Below are positions 33,864-43,400 of a stretch of 64,000 nt of DNA, in pieces (the stretch's first letter is position 1; the number at the start of each line of letters is the position of its first letter). The stretch comes from Agrostemma githago. Taxonomy: Eukaryota > Streptophyta > Magnoliopsida > Caryophyllales > Caryophyllaceae. Under the pieces are notes generated by a model. The model made no database searches and was not told the DNA's origin. It was given only the letters and a program-made list of their open reading frames with translations. The DNA is taken from contig OY288247.1 of assembly GCA_958450325.1 (NCBI GenBank), positions 59,337,701-59,401,700 of the forward strand. The letters are read 5' to 3'. Both the position numbers and the translations under genes were made by a program.

Positions 33864-35580
33864 ACGATGGTCCAGGAATAGAAGGTTTCCAAATCATTGG
33901 TGAGGCTAGGCCAGGATGCAAGCTGCTTGGTTGTGGATACCCAGTACGAGGAACTTCTCTCAGCATCTTTCAAGTTATAACAAACAATTTTGCAGATGAT
34001 TAATACTCCCTCCATCCCACTTTTATTGTCCGCTTTCTATTTTGGAAAGATTTAAGAAATGATTATAGAAAATGTGGTGATATGGAAAATTTGATTAAGT
34101 TCTTAATAGTGAAAATGCACCTCTCTTGTTTATCAGTGGCTTCGTCATCTCCAAGATGGTACCAGACACTACATTGAGGGTAAGCTCTGAGCATCTGGTT
34201 CTTTGTACTTCTTTCGCTGTTTCACCATTTAAACTTACTTTTGGAGAGAGATTTAAAGGAAACGTGTGAATAGTTGGGATTAGGGTGGGGCACATGGATG
34301 TTCTTGTTTTTTAATAGGTTTTCAGTCATTTGACGAGTTAACAATAGTATCTTATAATTATATTGACATAATTTTAAGTGGCTATCATGCATACATGATA
34401 CATGTCAACTTCATTAATTAATTTTTCAAAATCCAAATTCAATAATATAGAATACTTTCTTAATTTTTTTTTATTTTGATATTTTCCCCTTTTGTTTTAA
34501 TTTATTTTTAATGAATTGTTCTCTTTTTAAATTAAATATCGTGAATATATTATCTATCAAATGAGTATCCACTTAAAACGGTCTACAGGGTTATAGTAAC
34601 ACATGACTTCACAAGCACTTAAAACGGTCCATAGGGTTATAGAAACATCGATTTTTTGAGAATCGGGTACTCGAAACAATTTTAAAAATTGATTCGGGTA
34701 CTCGGTTTTTCTTACCGCAAGTACATATACAATACGAGTAGTTGCGTTTATTTAACGCAAGTATGTATACAATAGTGGCGTCAGTTTACCGCCAAGTACA
34801 TAATACAAATACTCCTTTTAGGATGATAATTTTTTTACATTTACCACAAGGTAGAAATTGCGGAGTAGAATTTGGGAAAATTACTTGATCATCGTCGTTG
34901 TGTCCCTGAGACCTGAGTGATTCAGTGACGTCACCATATCTGGTTCTGCCTCTCGTAAGTCTTCTTCTAACTAACTTAATTAACTAACTAACCTGTCTTC
35001 CTCTGAAACCTATTCACATCTTCTTCTTCTTTTTTATTGGTATCGTATTGTGAAACCGTCTCACGTGAAATGTGAATGTGAATGCCGAGTTCTATTGAAT
35101 TTCTGTCCCTGATATGATCCAAACAACCTAAGAAGTGCATAATCGCATTAACAATGATTCAATAACCGTGCATGCTTCTCAAAGAACGAGATTGATGCAT
35201 CCTTGTACAAAATTAAATCTATAGTCCCTTCTGTTTTTGTTGTGATTGCCAGGGGAATATAGTAAGACTATTTGCCAATGATCAGAAAAAAATAACAAGC
35301 GGTAAGCCTATTTGCTCTGGATTTGTTAATCCCACCTCTACAATTTTTCAGTATACTAATATACCACATCGTGGCCGTGTTTGTGCTTCCTCTACTGTCA
35401 ACTCTTTTTCTTTTTCTTTTTAGGTGTGTTTGTCACTTGTGATTCTATCTTCTATTGGAATCATATATATGACCGTTACATTCTTCATGGTTCTCTTTTT
35501 CTTAACTAGACCCAGGAATGCAAGAGGAGATCAATTCATATGTTTCTAGAGGTCAAGCATATTTCGGCGTATTAGTGCTG
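33864..35580 (+). pseudogene. Captured host gene exons (Ig/A9-like conserved plant protein)
   Basis: Four exons with intact splice sites. 33864-33973 gives 'GIEGFQIIGEARPGCKLLG' and 'GYPVRGTSL'. 34137-34179 gives 'WLRHLQDGTRHYIEG'. 35253-35301 gives 'EIVRLFANDQKKIT'. 35510-35580 gives 'DPGMQEEINSYVSRGQAYF'. Each is bounded by AG on the left and GT on the right. The block 'WVRHLQDGTR.YIEGAT' belongs to a conserved plant protein family with Ig- or A9-repeat-like folds (as in AIR9- and SCAB1-type cytoskeletal proteins); I cannot name the exact donor gene. The exon that should follow 'YIEG' appears to be missing, so the gene was captured incompletely or has decayed. Codon usage and splice sites look host-like. 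Confidence 0.65.
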
Positions 35581-36246
35581 GTAGGTTTATTGTTATCTTT
35601 TCGCTATTCTTTAATTGATACATTTACATCAAACATCAAAGCACTCAAGAGTCGACTGCCTCCATCACCACCTTGTAACAAAGATTGACATGTAAAAATC
35701 CATTAAAGGGTAACGAAAATTACGAAAATGAAATCACAAAATAAAACAAATCAGTAATCCACTAACACTCTGAATCTTGTGGATTATTCTGTCGTCCTTT
35801 ATATACCAGTCCTGAAGTGTCAGATTAATTGCTGAGTTATTTTTTTATTTGTACCATTAATTAGTTGTTTCCATAAATGAAATTGAATCTTTTGGAGAGA
35901 CATTTTTTAATGTGATGCCACATAACATAAGCATATGTTAAGAAAGTGACAATCTAATCTAATTAATTAAGTGTTTGTGGGTTATTCTTGCACCTTAGTT
36001 TGGTTGATTAACATACTGTCTGAAATACGAAAAAATATTTGCATGACATGATCGGACTTTGCAGTTATCTAACTTATAGATCGATTTACCCAAATTCCAT
36101 TTCCGTTGCAGTATGGTGAAACAGGATGAACGGGTGAGGAAGCAACAAATGGCTGCTCCGCGTTCTTAAACTCATCGCGGTTCAACATCATTAATCGTGT
36201 GAATATATGATCTATCCTTTTCATCTTTTCTTGTACTGTAATTTAG

Positions 36247-36699
36247 GGAAGGGAGTACTTTTCAAGTTTCATTCAAGAGTTCATGAACAAATGGAGAAAA
36301 CCCATATATTTGGCTCCATTTTACAACAAGTAAGTACTTTTTTATTCTAATACATGATTAAGTGAAGTTAATATTTGTTATTGATTAAGTGAAGTTGATT
36401 CTTTCATTATCAGGGATCATTGGGTTCTTATAATATTGGATATTGTTGAGCATAATCATGTGTATTGGTTTGACCCACTAGGAAAGTTTGAGCCTTCAGG
36501 ATATAAAGCTCTACTTAATACGTGAGTTTGTCCCAACATGTTATTGCTAATTCTAACAATAATGTTCATAAAAGACAACTTAGGTTATTCTATTAAATTG
36601 ATTTGATTTTTCTTATCTCGTTGTAGGTCGATAAGGGCGTATGGATATAGTGGAGGTACAAGAAAGAGTACTAAAGCAGCACAGTGGATGAAAGTTGAT
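36247..36699 (+). pseudogene. Ulp1-like protease segment in the CACTA element
   Basis: Three exons: 36247-36329, 36414-36521 and 36627-36699, with GT-AG introns and phase-matched joins. They encode 'KWRKPIYLAPFYN', 'KDHWVLIILDIVEHNHVYWF' (catalytic histidine in DHW; the aspartate in the following DP), and 'SIRAYGYSGGTRKSTKAAQW'. This is the C48-type domain often carried by plant CACTA elements. The part with the catalytic cysteine is not seen downstream; the next ~280 bases before the subterminal repeats are AT-rich, so it is truncated. Confidence 0.75.
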
Positions 36700-37424
36700 G
36701 TAAGTATTGTTTGATTTGAACCAACTCAATTTGATGTATGAGACATGCATGTAGCATTCAATGTATTAGCTAAAAAGATTGGTTGTAGTAGGAAGAGATT
36801 TTAGTATTGGTACATCGCGTACTTTTGTAGTTTTTTTTTCTTTTAGCTACTTATTTGTTTGGGATGATGACTACTTTTATGAAATATGGAACGTTTTATC
36901 ATCCAATTGGGTATTTATTTATGAGATTTATTTTGATTCGATTGGATTGCAGTTTCTTATGAAAAATACGGAAAGCATTAATAATTGATATCATTTTTAG
37001 ACCGATGTATATACTATGACAATAAACATAGGGCAAACAAATAACCCATGTATGTACTATGACAATAAACATGGGGCAAACAATTAGCCCATGTCTTGAC
37101 TATGACAATAAACATAGGGCGAACAAAAAAATCCATGTCTATATTTATAAATAGACATAGGGCGAACAAAAAACCCATGTTTATTATTTTTATAGACATG
37201 GGTTAATTCTGTAAACCTATGTCTAATGTAACAATAGACATGGGTTAATAGAAAAACCTATGTCTATGTTTTAGATAGACATAGGTCATACGACCCATGT
37301 CTAAGAATTGGATAATAGATGTCACTCAACTTAACATAGGTCGCGAAACCCATGTCTATTAATTAAAACGACCCATGTCTATTAATTAAAACGACCCATG
37401 TCTATGTCATGTTTTGTAGTAGTG

Positions 37425-37680
37425 TGACTATACATCTTAAAGTGTGACTATACAACATAATGAATGTACTAAATGGGTGTGACTATACAACTGAAAGTGT
37501 GTGATCCTACAACATAATGACTGTGACTATTCAACTTCAACTATGGGACTACACAACTGTGTGATACTGGTATACAGTCACACTAAATGGCGTATACACA
37601 CAGTCACACAGTAAATTATGTAATGTCGCAGTTGATTTAGTCATAGTCAAGCAAGCAATTGAAAACAGTCACACTGAATT
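37425..37680. repeat. 22-bp minisatellite array, right of CACTA insertion
   Basis: Continues the 31790-32053 array. It ends close to a coding stretch on the minus strand (37669 upward). Confidence 0.85.
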
Positions 37681-38916
37681 GGTGATATAACGAGTGGCTG
37701 CGAGATAACTTACATCCACGACTCTGGCCTTCAGTAGATCGTCGCTCTTGATCCCTGACGGTAGAGGAACCACTTCGCGTGTAATGCTACCTGCACACGT
37801 TATTCTTTCTGGACTAGAACGCTGTATGTTAGAGGGTAGAGTTATAGCGGGCATACCCTCGTCTCCCGTCACCTCACATGTACGTGGGTACGATACCTTT
37901 GAGCGCAACTGATTCCTCAGTGAACCCGTCGCCAGTTCCCCATCCAGACGCTCACTTATCCTCCACGCATCCCAATGCTTGATTAACTGAAGGTCGTATC
38001 TACAAGTTTAGCTACGAAAATCGTACCGTTGGAAGTAGGCAATCATTAGAATTAGGATGCATCCCCGAAGGTGCTTAGGTAGATGAGTTAATTAAGTCAT
38101 GCGTCTCTTTCCCCACGCGTACTAGCTCTTACAGCACGTAACTGCACCAGTCTTGTTGTCCGATTAATCTCACGTCCTCCACGGCGGCCAGCAGGCTGAG
38201 GTCGAGGGAGTTGTTCGTAGTTGGCGTAAGGAACGACAACAATGCGAACAAGACGAACCTACGTACAAAGTCGTTGTCCGCCGTCTTGGTGGCCAGTAAC
38301 TTACTGTACACGCACCCTAAACCAATCGGTCCGCCAAGTTTTACAACGTAAAACTGCTTCCTCCAGCTATCCTTTAAACTGATTACGTAAGGCGAATCAG
38401 CTCCTTTATGATTTTTTGTCGGGATTACACTCACGGGCTGAGGTCCAACAGGTATATCTGGAAGCAATCGTGCACGTCGTACTTCGACACCATGAACTCT
38501 TTCCGACGCGACGCGCGGAAAACATGGCACCTGTTAGAGAACGCACGCAGGAACATAAATGCATGCTCGTGTGGAAACAAATCAAACCTCAACTACAATA
38601 ACCCACCGAACCCGACATCACGAACCCTTTCTTTCTGCTCATCCGTCATATTCAAAAATACCGTGTGCAAGCACTTAGGCCTACACTTCACCTCCGACGT
38701 ACCTCTTGGTTCGAGAGTGGTGTCAGTCCTCCCTCTCACTATCGGGGGACCTTGTGATTGTTCCCTTTTCCTCTTACCCACAGTCTTCGAAGCGGTGGTA
38801 TCCGCTACGTGCGCAACATCGCCCCCTTTACCACGACCGCTGTTGGCCGTTGAATCTTCCACGACCGTCTTCTTCCCACCACCCCTTTTACCAATATTTC
38901 TCTTTCCCTCAGCCAT
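37681..38916 (-). pseudogene. Ulp1-like MULE gene, N-terminal exons
   Basis: Probable start ATG at 38914-38916 on the minus strand, opening a Lys/Arg/Gly-rich N-terminus ('GKRNIGKRGGGKK') that looks nuclear. From about 38650 a globular domain begins ('MTDEQKERVRDVGFGGLL', 'EFMVSKYDVHDCFQI', 'VLFALLSFLTPTTNNSLDL'). This order (GFGGLL, DV, then PT with a DW near the end) is typical of the DUF1985/PMD-like domain that precedes the protease in MULE Ulp1 genes. An in-frame TAG follows GFGGLL (near 38595), and a frameshift lies near 38460. After an intron-like gap (about 37990-38125) comes a further coding piece down to about 37680. The upstream side is a minisatellite array. Confidence 0.6.
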
Positions 38917-38939
38917 TTCGCTGCGACAAAACACACAAT

Positions 38940-39540
38940 CAATCTAAAATACACAATGAATATGACTACACAGCCTAATGAGTGTCACTATACAACATAA
39001 TGAGTGTCACTATACAACATAATTAGTGTGATCCTACAACATAATAAGTGTGACTATACAACGTAATAAGTGTGACTATACAGCATAATGAGTGTGATTT
39101 TATAACATAATGAGTGTAACGATACAACATAATGAGTGTGACTATACAAACATAATAAGTGTGATCCTACAACATAATGAATGTGACTATACAGCGTAAT
39201 GAGTGTGACTATATAGCCTAGTGTGATTCTACAACATAATGAGTGTGACGATACAACATAATGAGTGCGACTAACAGCCTAATGAGCGTGATTCTACAAC
39301 ATAATGAGTGTGACGATACAACATAATTAGTGTGACTATACAACATCAACTGTGTGACTATACAACATCAACTGTATGTGTGATTATACAACATAATGAG
39401 TGTGACTATACAACATTATACAACATAATCAGTGTGATCCTACAACATAATGAGTGTGTCATTCTACAACATAATGAGTGTGACAATACAACATCAACTG
39501 TGTGATTATACAACCTAAAGTGTGTGAATACAAAACTAAA
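38940..39540. repeat. 22-bp minisatellite array upstream of the Ulp1-like gene
   Basis: The longest and cleanest array, with over 20 units alternating GTGTGACTATACAAC and GTGTGATTCTACAAC, each followed by ATAATGA. It lies between the gene's start and the presumed right end of the MULE. Confidence 0.9.
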
Positions 39541-39989
39541 ATCGTATAATGGAAAATACCTTGACCACTAAAACGATGATCGAACTTTATGCATGAACAT
39601 ACTATGATATGATGACAGGAGTTATTGCCGGAATAACAGTTCTGAGATGAAGCTTATTTGATGGAGTTTAGTTGTTAGAGAGAGATTTTGGGTAGATGAT
39701 CGAAAATGTTAGAGAGAGAGGGATTGAGAGTAGTAGGTGATGGATGAGGTTGAAGAAATGGATTCAAAATGAAGGGGTTGGAAAGGGTAATAGGCGGGAC
39801 AAAAGTAGATGGAAGTAATGACAATGATTGATGTTTGGTTGAGGGGAAGGGTGTGAAGCGCGCTGTCTGACAGAAGGTATGTCAGTCATCCGTTTTTAAA
39901 GAAGTCCATCCATAAGATGGATGGAGGTATGGAAGAAGAGTAAGGAGCTTCTGGGGGTTAGTAACTTCCCTAACCCATCTATATATATA
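39541..39989. other. Probable MULE right border and distal ARC5 promoter
   Basis: No gene. It is G/A-rich around 39690-39800 (GAGAGAGAGGGA). The MULE edge probably lies in the first 100 bases or so, but no terminal repeat is recognised. Confidence 0.4.
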
Positions 39990-40248
39990 CTCCCTCCGTT
40001 CCGTTTGATTGTTTGCATTTGATTTTTTGGACACTATTATAGGTGAGTGAAATCGTCAATGTAACTTCTAATATATAAGATAAAATATAGTCATGTGTGA
40101 TCTTATTTAAATTGTCTGATCAAATACGTAATAAATATCCAATTTTTATAATTTTTAAAAATACGTAACTAAAGATATAGACAAAATAAAACGTGCATTG
40201 ACAAATATAAAAAAACAAATGCAAACAATCCAATGGAACGGAGGGAGA
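39990..40248. mobile_element. Stowaway-type MITE in the ARC5 promoter
   Basis: The arms CTCCCTCCGTTCCGTTTGAT…ATCCAATGGAACGGAGGGAG pair over about 29 bases. It ends 181 bases before the ARC5 ATG, so it lies in or next to the promoter. Confidence 0.85.
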
Positions 40249-40429
40249 ACGTAAAGGGGTCGAACATGTTAGATCGAGTATTGAAAGGTGTATACCAAGT
40301 GAAAATCAGGCGGAACAAAAAAACCCAATCCGAAGGGCCCCGCATTTTTGTACTAGAGTATACTACACCTTCTCTTGAACAAGAGTGATTACAGACAAAA
40401 GAGGAAGAAGAGTGGAGAAAAGAGAAGAA

Positions 40430-43400
40430 ATGATGGAGGAACAATGGAGACTTTACGAAGCATACAACGATCTTCACTCACTAGCACAAGAATTCGAGAC
40501 CCCCTTTGAAGCTCCTGCAATTCTGGTGGTGGGACACCAAACTGACGGTAAGAGTGCTCTGGTTGAAGCTTTAATGGGGTTTCAGTTCAACCATGTCGGC
40601 GGTGGGACTAAGACTCGAAGACCCATTACTCTTCATATGAAGTATAATCCTGATTGCGAATCCCCCCTCTGCTTTCTCGTCTCTGATCTTCACCCCAATT
40701 CTCTTCAGCTTACATCCCTTGATTCTATTCAGGTTTTTTTTTTCTTTTCTTACTTTTCGCAATTTTCTTGCTTAACGTTACCCACATTACAGCACCGACT
40801 AAGGGAAGGGTTCTCACAAACAGTGTGTTGAAGGGTGTTACCTGTAAGCCTGTTCAAGCTATATGCAAATTGTATAATTGTTGCTCATCTAGAAGAGTAA
40901 CGCGCGTGTGTGCATGTTTACTTACTAATTCATACTCCCTCCGCTTTTAAATGATTGCCCCATTTGTGCAATAAATGTGAGGAGTATTATATTCAAACAG
41001 GATATATAATTATTTGTAATTTGAGTTCCATTCATATTCTAACAGGATTAACTAAAATGCATCTTTATGTGCATCACTTGTGACCTGTGTATGAACATAT
41101 AAACGGGACGTATAGTATAATGTTTGTTGAGCTGTGGCCTGTGGATATACAGAATACAGATGCTTTTTTTCTTTTTTATAATCTTCATGGGTGGCTATTG
41201 TGATGTTTAATTTTTTGAAACTTTGAGTTAGGATCCTACTAGTAGCTGATTTTATTCATGGCTGGCTATTGTATGTAATGTGCAATTCTTTCAAACTTTG
41301 GATGACATAGTTTGTTTCAAATACTGATGTAAAAACAGCACATTTTGTGGAATAGGACAGGACAATCACAAGATTAATGCATTCAATTTATGGGGGTCCC
41401 TTGGGCTCTCTTGCTTGACGATCCAGAATTTTGTTAAAAATGGATTTACATTTCAGTTCGCCATGGAGTGTATTATTTCATGATTAATGCATACGGTTTA
41501 TGATGGTTATGATGATTGCTTGAGCCATGATGCATATAGGGGGTGTTTGGTTGTCGGCGGATCCGCCAAAAATCAGCATATAGGGATGGATTAGCATGTT
41601 TGACCATAAGATCCGCCAATTTAAGTGTTTGGTAAATGGTAGATTCAAACGGCATATTCGAGTCCAATCCGCCAATTTACAATATGCAGCATATTCACTT
41701 GGCAGATTACAATTTTCTATTTTTTTTACCTCTTTACCCCTTTGCCAATCAAACCCTACCTTCATCATTATCTTGATTCACTTTCATAATTCATCTCATA
41801 AGGTACGTCTTTCTTGATTTTTTTTGCAGTAATTAATTTATGTTCGGTTTATTTTTCAATTGCTTCAAATTTCCGTATTTTATAGGATTCTAGAGTTGTA
41901 CGTCTTTCTTGATGACATTCAATTTATTTGGTTGTACGTCAATTGAATTAGTTCTACGATTGAATATGAGGAAATATGCCGTCAAATTCTAATTCTTTTT
42001 GTTAATTTACCGCATATTAGAATTTGACATATTAATTTCAAAGTTCAGCTTTAATGTCTAGTAGAAGAAATCGACGATATTAATTATTTTAAAATGGTTG
42101 GTGTGATGTATGTTTGGCATATTTTAATCAAAATTTTGCTTATGTCCTTTTTTGTCATTTTACAAATCAATTAATCAATCCGCTAATCTAGAACAGCTAA
42201 TTACCAAACACTACTAAAGCAATTCTGCTAATTAAATCTGCTAGTCAAATCTGTCAATTGATTCTGCTAGTCAAATCTGCTTTTTAAATCTGCTTCTGCC
42301 AATATTAATCCGCTGTTTACCAAACAGGGCCATAATGTTGGAGTAGTGCTCCAAGAAATAATGGATTAGTGGGTTAATTATTTAATGAACATGCTAAATA
42401 CTAAATTTAGTGAGAAGTTAATTAAGCAGTGGGTTAAGGTAGTGGGTAATATTTAAGTCATGTAAATATGTAATGCCTCGCTATGTTATTATTAATTGAG
42501 AAAGTTCTTATGAAAGACTTCTTCCAATTCTCTGGATTATATAATCTTGTTTGCAAATTCTAGATGGTATCAGAAGGTAGATACAATTGTTAGCTCCACC
42601 AAGTTGCCCATGTTCAATACGAAAACGGGCAACTCCATAACAAAAAAAATTGTGAGAAAAGTGTAGGTGAGAGAACTGAACAACAACATGGTGAGAATAA
42701 CACCATAACAGATAGAGAGGATGTGTTCTATTAAGTTTGATAGAGAAAAAAAGGGATCTACTATGTTTGGGTGGAGATAAGTGCTTCACATGCTAATGGT
42801 GAGAAGTGCACCATAGAGTGATGGAGAGAAGAATTCCATAAATAATCAACTTACACAGAGAAGTGCTCTATTATGGTTTTTGGAGAGATGTGCTACAAAT
42901 GTAGGTTAGGATAAAAAGTGCGTCACAATGTGATCACAAGGGTTTCATAGATTGAAGATGGAGAAAAGTTTGTTGCGGGACTCGCGGCGAGGAACATGAC
43001 CAGATTGAATCAACATACAAGTTTGGATTGACATAACAGAATGTAATGTTAACATTGAAAATTACTCAGTGTAGAATAATACTCATCCCTACCAAACTCC
43101 ACCATATTCCTATAAGAGACGGTCCTTCATTTGAGTTCGGAAACCTAGAAACAACGTTCTTATTTAAAGGCGTGCCGAAAACGTGTCCAAACACCGATCG
43201 TGTCTGAGGCATGTCAACTTTTTTTATAAAAAAAGGGACACGGTTTTTGCCATTTGACATTTGTCGTACAGACGGACGCTGGTTAGGAGGAGTGTCCATA
43301 TTTCCTAGGCGTTGTTATTATTATTAATTTTTCTAGCTATTTGACATTAGCCTATTAGCATGTCTGGCTAATAGTAATTGCTGCATTTGCGTCAATATAG

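Larger units (their letters stand above)
32054..37424 (+). mobile_element. CACTA element with captured exons (Pack-CACTA-like), 5.4 kb
   Basis: It starts CACTACTACAAAA and ends TTTTGTAGTAGTG, perfect terminal inverted repeats of 13 bases, with target duplication TGA on both sides (32051-32053 and 37425-37427). Both subterminal regions (about 32085-32330 and 37000-37420) are filled with the word TAGACATAGG in both orientations, as expected for transposase binding sites of En/Spm-type elements. No TNP2-type transposase is visible, so it is non-autonomous. It carries exons of an apparent host gene (33864-35580) and an Ulp1-like protease segment (36247-36699), both on the plus strand. The stretch 32400-32690 is CT-rich, promoter or leader-like. 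A small open segment at 32690-32750 ending in a GTAAGT donor was not recognised. It sits inside a minisatellite intron of the MULE. Confidence 0.92.
1085..39600. mobile_element. Large FAR1-type Mutator-like element carrying an Ulp1-like gene (split by three insertions)
   Basis: I infer one element because its parts complement each other. A FAR1/MULE transposase gene on the plus strand converges on a minus-strand gene with Ulp1-like modules, and all gaps between coding pieces carry the same 22-bp minisatellite (core GTGTGACTATACAAC). The later insertions have clean target duplications, and the sequences flanking each of them belong to the MULE: a repeat-bearing intron on both sides of 7084-25294, a coding module on both sides of 27298-30294, and a minisatellite array on both sides of 32054-37424. 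Removing the insertions leaves a MULE of roughly 12 kb. MULEs that carry Ulp1-type protease genes are known in plants (Kaonashi-type elements). The exact ends are uncertain: I see no convincing terminal inverted repeat, so both borders are estimates from where the minisatellite-like sequence stops. All coding parts contain stops or frameshifts. Confidence 0.6.

Noticed and set aside
38940..39540. CRISPR-like or centromeric satellite array
   Set aside because: The 22-bp units are directly adjacent without unique spacers, and the same repeat fills introns of the MULE genes.
41539..42331. hAT-type MITE
   Set aside because: No 8-base target duplication; the ends and 3-base ATA flanks fit the Harbinger/Tourist group better, although ATA is not its usual target.
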